A model generated the notes under the pieces. The model was not told the DNA's origin, did no database searches, and worked only from the letters and a program-made list of their open reading frames with translations. Below are positions 33,324 through 44,661 of a stretch of 64,000 nucleotides of DNA, piece after piece (position 1 is the first letter of the stretch; each line of letters opens with the position of its first letter). The stretch is from assembly GCA_033557465.1 (NCBI GenBank), contig CM066031.1:1228383312-1228447311 (forward strand), read 5' to 3'. This DNA comes from Ichthyophis bannanicus (Eukaryota; Chordata; Amphibia; Gymnophiona; Ichthyophiidae). The position numbers and the translations under genes were made by a program.

Positions 33324-34028
33324 GATAGACACAGGATGGGGGACAGGTGGCTGGGAAATAGGGTACAGGGCGGGCACACAAATCACACAAACAATACACA
33401 CCTGTTCAACCAGGAACATCCATCACAGGCAACACCCTCTAGTTAGCAATGTTTGATAGTCGGAAACATAGCGCGCGAAGGACCGCGCATACCCCCGCAT
33501 TGCACCTGACAACAGCCATTTCGATAATAGCTAACGACGTGTCCCCCTGTGACGCAGCATGGTGTAAAGCTACTGCGAGGTATACACCTTCCCAAATATG
33601 GAAAATGCCAAGATGTTACAGAGGCGTAAACCGCGTTCACACGCGCGTACACGCAACGCACGTCCCACGTAATGTGCATCACACAAACGGGACCATCACC
33701 CAACGTGCATGGTAACGCGCTGAACAAAGATACATGGTTGCTACAACAGAAAACATATGTCGTACCTACCATCAGAACATTGTAGGAGGAGGGCACGTGT
33801 AGTGTGTACACCCAGGGCTGAATTGCGGGAATACGAAAAAGCTGAAAACCATGCAAAGTAGGTCACCTAGGGCACATAATCATGTCACATCCACGCGTGT
33901 GCGGGAGGGCAGCGCAGTTGTACGCGCGTACGCAATGCGCGCATGCAACGCGCCCAGAGCCACATCCAAACGAAACCTATATATAGCTAGGTAGAACAAA
34001 ATGGCACGCACCTCAGCACACAGTCAGG
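33324..34028. promoter_or_regulatory. Divergent promoter region, transposase / Myb-like gene
   Basis: About 700 bp between the two divergent start codons. It is CpG-rich, with many acgcgcgt-type words (33630-33960). A TATA box, CTATATATAG, lies at about 33977-33986 for the + strand gene. Transcription starting about 30 bp downstream would make 34029 the first ATG, because an out-of-frame ATG at 34001 would lie upstream of the start site. No clear TATA was seen for the minus-strand gene. Confidence 0.55.
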
Positions 34029-35888
34029 ATGGACAACACTGACCAAACGTCTGCGAATGCTGCACCACAGCAAGTCCCAGCGATGGAGACACATGATGAT
34101 GACGGGGAGAGGCCAGGCCCATCTGGACTTCAGCAAACCCCATGTCTGCAGAGCAATGTCACAATGGGGCAAAAGCAGCACCGGCCCACCCTCCCTGAGG
34201 AGCTACGCAAGAGGGCAGTTCGGTTCAGCCAGGAGGAGAATGATCTTCTCCTGGCTGGAATCCTGGAGCGCTATGACATACTGTTTGGCCAGCAGAGCTC
34301 CACAACAACTGGTGCCACACATGCCCGAGCATGGGCGGAGGTACAGGCGGAGGTGGCAACCGCAGATGGGCCACACAGGGATGTGGAAAGCTTAAGAAAA
34401 CAATATTGCGATATCAAGCTTAATATACGAACTGAGCTTGCGAGAGAGAGGAGAGGGGCACAGAGCACAGGAGGGGGCCCAGCACAGGTCGCCAACCTGA
34501 CGCCACTCGAACAGCGCCTGGCACAGAGACTCGGAACAATGTACATCCATGGCCTTCCCCTTGAGTTGGACACAGCACACCCAGGTGCTGGTAAGTGTGA
34601 GAGAGATCTGCAGCAGTGGGAGTCTGCAAGCGCACATGTGTGGGGGTGGCCAAGGGTGGAGGGTGGTGTAGGTGGCATGGTTCCGCAAAATGGGGACACA
34701 GGAGCCAGCACAGGCATACAACCAGCCTCAGGGCCATGACCCATTGGGGGAGACATGTCCATGGTGGGCAGGGTGTGGAATAGCAAAGCGGATGGGTGCG
34801 GGGACAAACAGAAAGGTCCCACAGTACCAGCAGAGGCTGCCAATGTGTTGCAGGGGGGAAGATGCAGGGCTGGTGGAGGCAGCACGGCCACACAGGTGTT
34901 AACGTGGCTGGCGGGACAGCACAATGCACCTGTGTCAAACAAGGACTGTGTTTGCAGGGCTGATAGCGGTAACGGGGATGCATGGGATGTGTGGTAGCAT
35001 GCAAGGGGGAAGGGGTCAGTGGAACTCGCAGGGCAACGGCGCCCTCGGCATTGGTAGCTAGGTAAGGGGAGGTGGGAGGGAGGGGCCCCCACCAGGACCC
35101 ATGTGGCTCACCCACACACATGTGTTCTTAGGGGAGTGGGACGGGTGCAGACGGGCAGTCATGCCGCATCTGACCTATATGATATTGTGTCCCACAGGTG
35201 ACATAGGCGCTATACGTGCAGCCGAGGAGGCGCAAGGGGACAGCCAGCCCTGGGCGTGCACCCCCATGGACCCTGTGCTGGAGGTGTCCCACGTAGAGGC
35301 AGGAGCTCCCCCAACCCCCCCCCGGGGAGGACAGTGGGATCATCACTCAGCCTGCCTGTGGAGGGGAGACAAATACCAATGGCGCCACCGGGAACGTGTT
35401 TGCTGAGGCAGGACTGCGAAACAGGGATGCGGCGCTGTCTGCGGTGGCAGATGTAATCCAGCAGATGCAGGCGCACACCGCAGAGGCACACAGGGATGCA
35501 GAGGGTGAGTCTCAAACTGTGTTCTGTTGCCAATGCGTCTGCATAGGTAGTCTTTTATTTTCATTACGACAATGCAATACCTGCTGTCTCCACAGGTATA
35601 CGGCATTTACTGCGTGCGTGTCTGAGGGAGCAGCACCGGCAAAGGCATGCACTTTGACAACACCAGCGCATGATGTCCAGGGTCCTGATGGGGGTCCCGA
35701 GGCTTGTCACAGCTGCAGAAAGCATGGCTGCGAGCCTGCAAAGCATAGCAGCACAAATGGTGGTGACGCCACCACCACCACCAGCACCAATGGAAGCAGC
35801 AGCAGCGGCAGCAATGGCGGCAGCAGAGCCACCATCATCACAGGGTGGGAGGGGACACGCAAGGCGTGGCAGGGGGAGGGGAAAATAA
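34029..35888 (+). pseudogene. Myb/SANT-like Harbinger accessory gene (damaged)
   Basis: Three exons: 34029-34590 (donor G|GTAAGT), 35198-35504 (acceptor CCCACAG|G, donor G|GTGAGT) and 35596-35888. The N-terminus is Gln/Pro-rich. A SANT/Myb-like trihelix follows at about residues 55-135: 'RFSQEENDLLLAGILERYD', 'THARAWAEVQAEV', 'RDVESLRKQYCDIK'. The C-terminal part has a helical segment ('RVLMGVPRLVTAAESMAASL'), a Pro/Ala-rich linker and a basic tail 'RRGRGRGK'. Two lesions: one extra base in the C-run near 35311-35325, and an in-frame TGA at 35655-35657 (probably CGA before). In Harbinger systems the Myb-like protein binds subterminal DNA and brings the transposase to the nucleus. Poly(A) signal AATAAA near 35884. 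Confidence 0.85.
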
Positions 35889-37575
35889 AACGCTGAACAT
35901 GCGGCTGTAGCACATGTCATGTCTCCTGTGTTGCTTGTGGGGGTCAGTATTATGCACAGCCCACCCGTGCATGACCCTGGGGCCTGCCCGATGCAAACTA
36001 TTCTGCCAGACGGTGTAGCCACCGACACTGCTGTGGCCAGCATGGGATGCCCCACCTGCTCTTGGGCGCACACCAGCAGGCACACACTACCCAGCAGCTG
36101 CAGCCAACATCTGTTCTCTGCATCCTTTCCCCGTGAGCCGGGGGGGGGGGGGGGAAACTGGTCATGGGCTTTGGAGGGGGAAAGGGCATGACATTAGGTG
36201 GGCTGTGGGTGATGGGGGGGGTTTGGACGGGTAATGTGCAGTGGGATGATTGGGGGGGGGAGGTCTGCCAATGGCCTATTCGTGGCTTCTTGGAAATGTC
36301 CTTATGGGGCTGTTACCGAATCTGGGCGGTTTGCATTGGCTCTGATTGGAGATGCGTGGTGGTGGTGTTTGACATACAGTGCACCCATGATGGTGCATGG
36401 CCGTTACATGAGCTCATGGGGGGGGTAGACAGATATCTTGGTGGGTGGGTGGGTGGAGCTAGGTTATGGCATGTGCCCAGTTTGCTTCCACAAAATGAAT
36501 AGTTCTGGCATCAAAGGGTCCTCGGAGGAGGACATGAGCTGCTGAGGGCACTAGTACATAGATGGGGTGTCTATGCCCCACTCACCATGCTTTGCCATCT
36601 CCTATGTGAACAGGATAGGACTCCACATATCCAGGTCTCGGGAAACACCAACGGGATCAGAGCACAGCAGATACACTTACCCAGACTGCGAGCACAGCTT
36701 TGGGTATGTACTGCATACCCTCAGTCATAGACAGGCACTACTGAGTCTACAAGCTGTCCTCCGATGACCATAGACTGTAGCACAGGCACATTTGGGATGA
36801 CAGTCTATCTGCCAGTCTCCTCTGTTACATATCATACTGTGTCAGATACCTGTCCCTGTGGCTTCTGCTCAACCCTCAGTGTAGCACACATGACAGCACA
36901 TGGTTAGGTTTCCCCACATACCAACTACATGTCCGTCTCCTCCCTTGCCACTAACATCTTGCACTTTGCATACTATCCAGACCCTCCGGAGATGCCCCAC
37001 AAGCACATGTGTGGAGGGACAGTCCATGTGGTTGCAGGGGTCAATGTCCGAGCTGCTGTCCTGTGTTCTGTTCCATCCTATGTATTATATATAGACGAAT
37101 GACAACAGTCACCCTTAATGCAGTGGAACCCCCATGTGCATCATTTGTAAAAAGCCCCACGACACCATGACATACACGACGAATGGACCCAATTTGTGGC
37201 CCAGCCCATGTCCCCTTGCGGCCATGTCTACTCTGTCCACCCCTAGCCCTGTGCACTTCCAGGCTCAGTGTCCATTAGCCCACTTGCTGTGTCCATGCCA
37301 TCATCCACCCTAGTCTGCGCCCATCACAGATGCTGCACATAGCCTTGCATGTTCCACCACTGCTGACCCCTGGGCACTGTTACATGTGTGTGCTTTGGGA
37401 CATGTGTGGCACTAGCCCATGTAATGGCCGTAATATCGCTAGACGCATGACACGTGTACAGTACCCTGCACCCACCCTTTGTATCTCACACTGACACACG
37501 TGTGTGGCCTCATGTTTCACTCACACAACACTGACCCATAGCAAAGAGGGATATCTGGACAGCACAGTTAACTGG
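35889..37575. other. Intergenic spacer in copy C
   Basis: A G-run at 36138-36151 and several G/T-rich stretches. No domain, RNA or exon was recognised between the two SANT-like genes, which converge here. Confidence 0.45.
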
Positions 37576-37583
37576 TAACAATG

Positions 37584-37600
37584 TAAAACTTTATTTACAA
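37584..37600 (-). terminator. Poly(A) signal of the second SANT-like gene
   Basis: On the minus strand 'gtaaataaagttttac', with AATAAA about 145 bp beyond the stop codon at 37734. Confidence 0.6.
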
Positions 37601-37733
37601 AAAACATTGTTGGGAGGATTTGGCATTGGCCATCATGCCAACATCGCTGTCATCCAGCCCTGCTGCCCTCCGTGTGTGGGGTAGGCCATTGCATGGGCTG
37701 TCACAGGGCGGGTGTGTAATGCGTATCCACACG

Positions 37734-40169
37734 CTACACACCCCGGGGACCCCTGTCACATGGTGGCTGATCCGGCGCGCCCCCAGCTACGTGCTCCTCC
37801 AGCAAGCGCAGCCGGTCAGCCACCATGGTCAGGGTCGCCAGGACCTGCCCCATGATGAGGGCGTGCTGCCTCTGGGCGTGTGCATGCGCATGCACAGCCG
37901 CAGCCACGCGCAGCCCGCACATGCAGCCACACAGACACAGGTCTCCCCGTGTCTGTGTGGCTGCATCCACGGTGCGCATGTCCTCGGCTATGTGTGCCAT
38001 GCCCACATCCAGGGGGGGGCGCATCGCCATCACCATGGTGCAGGTCGCTGGCGCCCCCATAGCCCTGTGACAGCTCATGAAGATGGGCACCCAGCACACA
38101 TGCCCCCCCAAACCCCCCACCCACCCCATCCCCCTCCAGCCCCACGTTGGACAGGTCACCTCCCTCCAGCCCCTGTCCCACCACAGCAGGGCCCCTACCC
38201 TCCCGAGCCACCTGCACCCGCCCCTCTTCCCCCTACCCTCCCAGAACCTCTGCCCTCTCCCCCTCCCCCACCTCCTCCCCCGCCGTAGCCACACGAGGCA
38301 GCTGCATGTCCTCCACACCCAGCTCCCCCCCCTCCCCCACATCCTCCTCCTCCCCCTCTGCGTCAGATGCTGCTTCGGCCCCATGAGGTGGTGTATCGCG
38401 CTCCTCCACCATGTCGACTGGGTCGGGCAACACCTCCATGCCGTCAGCTCTTCGCGGCTCCCCGGGCCCCGCATCCTGCACCACGGGTTCCTCTGCAGCA
38501 CGTGCATCCGCTGTGGGAGAGGGGAACACGTGTCATCTCCATGTTCACACATCAGCCACAGCAGTTACATACATCCTGTGGTCATGACAGCCAGTGCCCC
38601 ACAGGGCCATGTCACATCACTCACCGTCCTGTTGGGCCTGCCGCTCCCTCTGCACTCGGCGCACAAAACGGGGATACCGTGCCCTCAGCTCCCGCGCCTT
38701 CTTGCGGAGATCCTCGACCTATTGGAGTGACAACACATATTGACATTAGGGGACAGACACCCTTTGGTGGCCTCTGCCGCAACACAGATATATTTATCAG
38801 TGTGCAATATGGTTCGTCCCAATGAGTCACAAACTGGGGCATTCCCCACACCACCAGGATGAGGGGTAGGGCTCTGAGGTGAGGCCTACTGCATCCTGGG
38901 GATCTGGTTTGCCCCTGTGTGCACTGACAGGGGCATTCCCCACAGCACCAGGATGAGGGGTAGGGCTCTGAGGTGAGGCCTACTGCATCCTGGGGATCTG
39001 GTTTGCCCCTGTGTTCACTGACTGGGGCATTCCCCACACCACCAGGATGAGGGGTAGGGCTCTGAGGTGAGGCCTACTGCATCCTGGGGATCTGGTTTGC
39101 CCCTGTGTTCACTGACTGGGGCATTCCCCACACCACCAGGATGAGGGGGTAGGGCTCTGAGGTGAGGCCTACTGCATCCTGTGGATCTGGTTTGCCCCTG
39201 TGTTCACTGACTGGGGCATTCCCCACACCACCAGGATGGGTTATGGGGACCTGTAGTGAGGCCTACTGCATCCTGGGGATGTGTGTTGTTACTGTAGTCA
39301 CAAACAAGGCCTGTATCCATAGCACCAGGACAGGGGATGGGCTCCTCAGCATCCTGGGGCTATGGCTTGATTCTTGTGAGCACAAACAAGGCCTGTATCC
39401 ATAGCACCAGGACAGGGGATGGGCTCCTCATTTGGGGTCCTCAGCATCCTGGGGCTATGGCCTGATTCTTGTGAGCACAAACAAGGCCTGTATCCATAGC
39501 ACCAGGACAGGGGATGGGCTCCTCATTTGGGGTCCTCAGCATCCTGGGGCTATGGCCTGATTCTTGTGAGCACAAACAAGGCCTGTATCCATAGCACCAG
39601 GACAGGGGATGGACCCCCTTTAGGGGCCTGCAGCATCCTGGGATGTCTTTGTGCTTTGTGCTAGCTGACAGGGGCATGTGACAGACCCCTGTGTGTCTCT
39701 TGGCCTTGGTGTTGGGCCTGTGGTTTTCTGTTGATTGGGCACATCACTGAGGATGCAACTGCGCCCTGTAGCATACCAATGTGGTCATTAGTTCACCTCT
39801 GCCATGGTTGCAGCTACCCCCTGTGGGCTTGGGGGTTCTGATATTGGGTGTGTGGATGACCTAGCTACAAGCTGGCCGCGACAACACCAGACATTCTCCA
39901 GCAGTGCATATTTTATTGGTGCTTTGGTTACAGGCTGTTCTTCACCACATCCTCATTTGGGGTGCCTGTCCCCAGACACTTACCTCACGTGGGTAATCAG
40001 AGCTCCTGTTATATCTATTGGTGAGGCGGTCCCAGGCCCTCCTCACCCTTGTCAGGTTCTGCCTCCTGGACGAGCCAGGGAAGAGGCGTTGCTGGCGGAG
40101 ACAGAAGAGCTCTGTCAGCAGGTAAAGGTCTCTGTGTGTGAAGGCAGGCTTTCGTGACATGGCTGCCAT
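37734..40169 (-). CDS. Second SANT/Myb-like protein of the giant element
   Basis: Four exons on the minus strand: 40169-39984 (donor GAG|GTAAGT), 38718-38625 (acceptor CCAATAG|G, donor G|GTGAGT), 38510-38237 (acceptor CCCACAG|C, donor GG|GTAGGG) and 38064-37734 (acceptor TGTCACAG|G). The phases agree at all three joins and the exons sum to 885 bases, 294 aa plus stop, with no internal stop. Residues about 8-95 look like a trihelix SANT/Myb domain: 'FTHRDLYLLTELFCLRQQRL', 'RVRRAWDRLTNRYN', then 'EDLRKKARELRARYPRFV' across the first splice. A Glu/Asp-rich acidic region (exon 3) and a helical C-terminus ('LTMVADRLRLLEEHV') follow. It is not a simple duplicate of the 34029 gene. Likely a DNA-binding accessory factor; the role is inferred. 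Confidence 0.78.
38836..39290. repeat. 94-bp tandem array in intron 1 of the second SANT gene
   Basis: 'ggggcattccccaca' recurs at 38836, 38930, 39024, 39118 and 39213, so the period is 94-95 bp, about 4.8 units with very few differences. It lies inside the intron between exons 1 and 2. Confidence 0.92.
39300..39665. repeat. 95-bp tandem array, same intron
   Basis: 'acaaacaaggcctgtatcca' recurs at 39300, 39382, 39477 and 39572 (periods 82, 95, 95; the first unit lacks 13 bp). The unit shares 'catcctgggg' and a 'caccaggay…gggg' block with the 94-bp array, so both probably come from one ancestral unit. Confidence 0.9.
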
Positions 40170-40189
40170 CTGCTCTGAGTGTATCTCAG

Positions 40190-40400
40190 CTGCATAGCCA
40201 CGTGTGTTTATGAGGGCGTAGCCACGTGCGTTCATGAGGGCATAGCTATGTGCGTTGGCGAGGGCGTGGCAACGCGCACAAAGACATCGTGTTGGGGCCA
40301 TGACACGGCGCGTGCTTATGTGCGTTGCTGTCGGCGGAAGGGCGTTGGCTGGTGCGTTGGCTGGTGCGTTGGCTCGTGCGTTGGAATGTGCATTGGCATG
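40190..40400. repeat. ~24-bp and 12-bp repeats upstream of the second SANT gene
   Basis: 'cgtagccacgtgcgttcatg' occurs in about three units of 24-25 bp (40190-40275). Then 'ggtgcgttggct' dodecamers occur about four times (40350-40395). The position is just 5' of the predicted start codon, in the likely promoter or 5' UTR. Confidence 0.75.
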
Positions 40401-40499
40401 TTTGATTGCAGATCCTCATGGTGTATTGCAACTCACATTAACGCTACCATCTATACATGTGATGGCCTATGGCTTATCCTGTGGGCTATGGCTTAGCCT

Positions 40500-42800
40500 G
40501 TGGGCATGAGCTGGATTTTGAATCCCCCACATTTTTGTCCTACTGCTATATATTGCAGGGTCTGCAGCATGTGTTCTAACACCTTCTGCTTCTGACATCT
40601 CACATTAGGGATATTTCACATTGCTTTGTCGAGGAATGTCCTTGATGTCGAGATGTCTCTTACATTTGTAATGTCCCTTTTGTTTACATGGATTGAGGGG
40701 GGTGGATGGAGACCAGGGCACAGAGAGTGTCCCTGATTGGCATACTGTGGAGGTGGCATCCGGACCAATGTAGAGCTTCTGTGTATCTGTCTATTTTGAT
40801 ATGTATAGCATTAGCTGTAGCCTTCTCATGCGTGCTCTTACACCCTTTCTCTCGGTCCTCTCTTGCTCTTTGATGACAAACATAGGCTTGCAGTCTGTAC
40901 TTTACCTCTGCTATTATTGGGTTACAGACACCACTACTCCAGATGCAGATGCACCTGGCAGCCCTGCCATGTATCACCACAGTGGGCTCATACCCATAGG
41001 TTCTGGCTGCACAGTCAGTGCATTTGCCAGTGGAGTAAGCCTCTGTAGCTCCTTCTACATGCCTAGCTAGCTACAGAGCAACTTCAGTTCACCATACAGT
41101 CCGTCTGCTGTGGTTCACAGGGTTTGATTGGAGCAGTCACAACCATGATGTACTACACATGCAAATCAGCTGTCCACTGATTGACACAAGATGGGGAATG
41201 CAACCCTACAGCACCTCGGCCTGGTAGGGGGAACTGACCATGTGCACCCCCACAGCACCTCGGCCTGGTAGGGGGTACTGACCGTGTGTTTTACTGGCAC
41301 ACAGTGGCTACACACCGTCACATTGTGCGGTTACTGTGCTCACCCTGCGGGTGCAGTGAGGTGCCCAGCACCAGGTCCACAGAACCATCCATGGCAGACA
41401 TAGGCCATAGTGGAGGTCCACAGCAGTGATAATGTGTGAGATAGACAGTCCCTACGGACCCCTAGGAGGATTATGGTGCTAAACCGGGTCTCCCATCAAC
41501 AGATCCACATTCTACCTCCCTGCAATGGGGGCAGTAGGGGGGACCATCAACCTCAGTTCTGCTGTGGATATCACACACTACAGGGCAGTCACTGCAGCAC
41601 TCTACATATCCATAGCACAGGGGCAGACAAACAGTAGGCCTGTATATGCTAGGCTGCACCAAGACACTATCTGATATTTTCCTGCAGCAGGCCTTCAGCC
41701 GCTGCACCCTGCTATGCGCTCCATTGAGACACATACTAGCTGCAAACAGTCTGCTAGTTGGTCCATTAATGCATGTTCCTGTTGGACATGTGTGCACCCA
41801 GACCTGGGATGGCAGCAAACACAACAAGCAGCTCAATCAGTGACTGGCCCCCAAAAGGAGACACATAAATATCACATAACAGAAGTACTATATGGCACTA
41901 TGGGGATGCCTAGCCATGCCGTGGTCACTGCACAGTCAGGGTGAGATTGATCTCCCTGCAGGACATACAGCAGTCGCCCTGTCTGTGTAGGTGGTGGCCA
42001 GGCACTAATATGTCACAGTCAGTGCTCTATGCGCTGTGCAGATGCAGCCTGGCCAGGCCGCCCTGTCTGGGCTATACCCATGGTACCTTGCTCCTCATTA
42101 TGCACATTGGCAGGCCCATACTGGCAACGGTGCTGGCAGTGTGTGCTGTGGAAGATGTTTGCAGCCTCCGCACACTGTATAGACAGACACACACTCCGAC
42201 ACCTATGCAAGAATTGTGCAACTATAGAGGGGTTCAGCAGCCCTGCCCACCACACCAGTCCTGGGCACAGTTAAGGCATGGATATGGTACGCGATACTGT
42301 TGGGGGGTCACTCCCCAGGGTGGTAAACACTGTCAGAGACCAGACCTGTGGCACACAATGCAGACATCAGAAATATTGTTATGATGGGGCCCAATGGGCA
42401 AACTGTGCTTAACGTAGGACTTGCTATCTGCCAGTTATCATGGGACATGTTTGATAGGTGTGTACCGCATACCCAGGTGTGGGGTGGCATTGCTACGGCA
42501 TGCACATGCTTGTATTGAGAGATGCACACAGGGCCCAATGTCCTGCCTCTCCAGGAGCCATTTGCCAATGGGGCCTAGGTGTGTGGGTGTGGGTGTGTCT
42601 ACCCCCTGTTGGCTGCTGCTTTACGGCAGAGGTTCCCAAAACCAGTCCTGGTGTGCCAGACACTGTTCAGATTTGCATGCTGTCGCTCATTAATATACAT
42701 GAGCTACATCTGCATGACATGGGGGTGTGCATAGATATGCAGCACAGGCATCTTTATTTGAGGCAGCATTGAACCTGACCATTGTGTGGCCCTCCAGGAC
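40500..42800. other. Right-arm interior of copy C, no gene recognised
   Basis: From about 41095 the sequence parallels copy A (from about 6905) and copy B (from about 21060). Duplicated 'gcacctcggcctggtagggg' blocks occur at 41213 and 41259. No ORF has a recognisable domain. Confidence 0.5.
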
Positions 42801-42819
42801 TGCATTTTGGAGACTCTGC

Positions 42820-43560
42820 TCTAGGTTATGCACCTGTTTATGGTGTGTGTGCTCGGTGGGGTAAGATATAGGCGTATTAACCAAGCATATGTTCTCAGCA
42901 ATGACGTTTTGACAGTAAAATCACGGTTTAGTTGTGGGAAAAATATGTGGACTGTATTGCCAGTAGCCCCAGATGGGCTTGAAACCTGTGACCTTCTGTT
43001 CTTGCACACACTGTCTGTGTGCACTGCACCACTGTGTTGCCACAGATAGGCTGCATTCCCTAGGGAGTCCATGACTGTACATCCGACAGGGCCTGTCTGT
43101 TGCGGTGGACGTGCCAGCCTGCACATGGCTGGGCCACTGTCTGCTGTGGCTAAAAGCCACTGCCCCCTCCACCACCTGTACCCTTCCGCCAACATGCTGA
43201 CATGTCATTATCTTGGAAAATGCCTATGAGCTGATTAAGGTGTGGCACTCCAGGACTGCATTTGTGGGACTCGGCTGTGGGTACTGCCCATTGTTAGGGG
43301 GGGGGGTGTAGGGTAAAATATAGGTGTTTGTCCCATGTTCTCTGCGATAAAGGGGTGTCTTTACTATCTATGTTTAGTGGTGGGTAAAATATGGGGACTG
43401 GGTTGGTGGGTGCTGCAGCTGGGATTTGAACCTGTGACCTGCTGGTCCTACAGGTACTGGCTGTGTCCGCTTCACCACACTGTAGTCACAGGGACAGCGC
43501 AGTCCCTGGAGATAGAAATCCTGGCAGAGTGAGTCAGAAACCCTGCTCTGCACATTTTTA
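42820..43560. repeat. ~455-bp tandem units, right arm of copy C
   Basis: Two units, starting near 42820 and 43280, each with a minus-strand tRNA-like motif (42958-43043 'acaggtttcaagccc' on the minus strand; 43403-43492 'acaggttcaaatccca'). Same unit as in copy A, where there are three. Confidence 0.7.
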
Positions 43561-44169
43561 ATGTCGGCTCATTCACCTTGTATGGAAACAAACGTGCACA
43601 TAAACCCCGAAATTTACCTCGGAAAAAGGGGATAGACCCTAACCAAACTGGCCAATGGTGATATTAATGAGCAACCATAGCAGACACTCCCAGGAGAGCT
43701 CAGGGTATAACTGACTAGGGAATGATTTGTGGATGGGTCTACGCTCCGTAGACCCTTCCAAACATCATTTTTGTTTTTTTGGGTCTTTCCAGGAATTGTT
43801 TTTTATGGTTGCCCATTAATATCTCTGTTGCACAGCTGGTTTATACTTTCTTTGGGCTTTTGTTATGGTCTTTTTACATTTCTATTTGCTATTTTGTTCT
43901 GTGCACATGTATCACACTGCTCATGTTTTTTAGGTTTCCACGGGTTTGCTGTACATTGCTGACGGAAATGGTTTCTCTTCCCTTTAATATGCCTTTAACG
44001 GCAGGTTTTCATTCGCGTTGGGATTCTGCTCAGATAATCAGCGCGTTGGTGTGGGGGGAGCCTCTCCCCGCCCACTCTCCGCCCATTGACCTCTTCTCTC
44101 CACCCACTCTCCACCTTCTGCGCTGTTTTAACGTGCCGCGGGGGTTTACGATCGTTAACTGCGGTTTGC

Positions 44170-44253
44170 GCGCGTAATGTACGGTTAACGATCGTTCGCA
44201 CGTTAGAACGCGCGTTCAGACGTGCGAACGATCGTTAACCGTACATTACGCGC
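44170..44253. repeat. Right subterminal palindrome of copy C (84 bp)
   Basis: Two perfect 34-base arms (44170-44203 and 44220-44253) surround a 16-base spacer that itself contains the palindrome gaacgcgcgttc. It would extrude as a very stable cruciform. It ends 37 bp from the terminus and is rich in CG and in 'cgatcg/gttaac' words. Confidence 0.95.
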
Positions 44254-44293
44254 ATTATTCACGATTACCGCGGTTTAGTAAACATACCCCTTA

Positions 44294-44657
44294 GAGTGGT
44301 AAAAAAATTCATACAAAATTTACTGAAAATATCAAGAAACATTTTACCCATTTCTGGTGACTCTACATAACAGAAAGCTGGGCTGTTTCCCTTATAGCCT
44401 TCCATTCCAAAAAATAAATATATATTCAAAATACTGTTGGGGGCTGGTGCTCCCAACAGAAAACAAATCCCTGGTGGCCCATTGGCCCCGAACCCCCACC
44501 CAACTAAAAATAAACCTGGTGGTCCAGCGGCCCTGAACCCCCACCCCCTCCTGGTACCTTCACAAATGAGTGAGAGCGCTGCCCATGCACTCTGCACCAC
44601 CATCTTGAAAAATGCAGTGCATCCTGGGACCTATTGTTAATGAATTCTGTATAGAAA
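44294..44657. other. No gene seen
   Basis: Flank of the giant element. A 112-aa minus frame (44265-44603) overlaps the TIR and has no recognisable domain. Confidence 0.45.
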
Positions 44658-44661
44658 TGTA

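Larger units (their letters stand above)
23858..44290. mobile_element. Giant PIF/Harbinger transposon, copy C (20.4 kb)
   Basis: Bounded by GGGGTATGTTTACTAAA and its exact reverse complement, with TTA on both sides (23855-23857, 44291-44293), the three-base duplication expected of PIF/Harbinger insertion. It carries a HARBI1-like transposase (31352-33323, minus), a Myb/SANT-like gene (34029-35888, plus, damaged) and a second SANT-like gene (37734-40169, minus, open). Both arms contain tRNA-like motifs and tandem units. A 1.43-kb solo LTR is nested at 29492-30925. Without it the transposon is about 19.0 kb, well above the size usual for this superfamily. Copies A and B are internally deleted relatives. 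Perfect 17-bp TIRs, a perfect TSD and an open transposase suggest youth. Confidence 0.92.

Noticed and set aside
34271..35121. Minus-strand frames of 273 and 233 aa over the Myb-like gene
   Set aside because: Antisense shadow of GC-rich exons with no domain; the + strand has the SANT motif and canonical splice sites.
37620..38730. Plus-strand Pro/His-rich frames of 222 and 217 aa
   Set aside because: Antisense shadows of exons 3 and 4 of the second SANT gene; composition comes from the acidic and Met/Ala-rich coding strand.
38836..39665. CRISPR-like array (regular 94/95-bp repeats)
   Set aside because: Whole-unit tandem repeats without unique spacers, in a eukaryotic intron.
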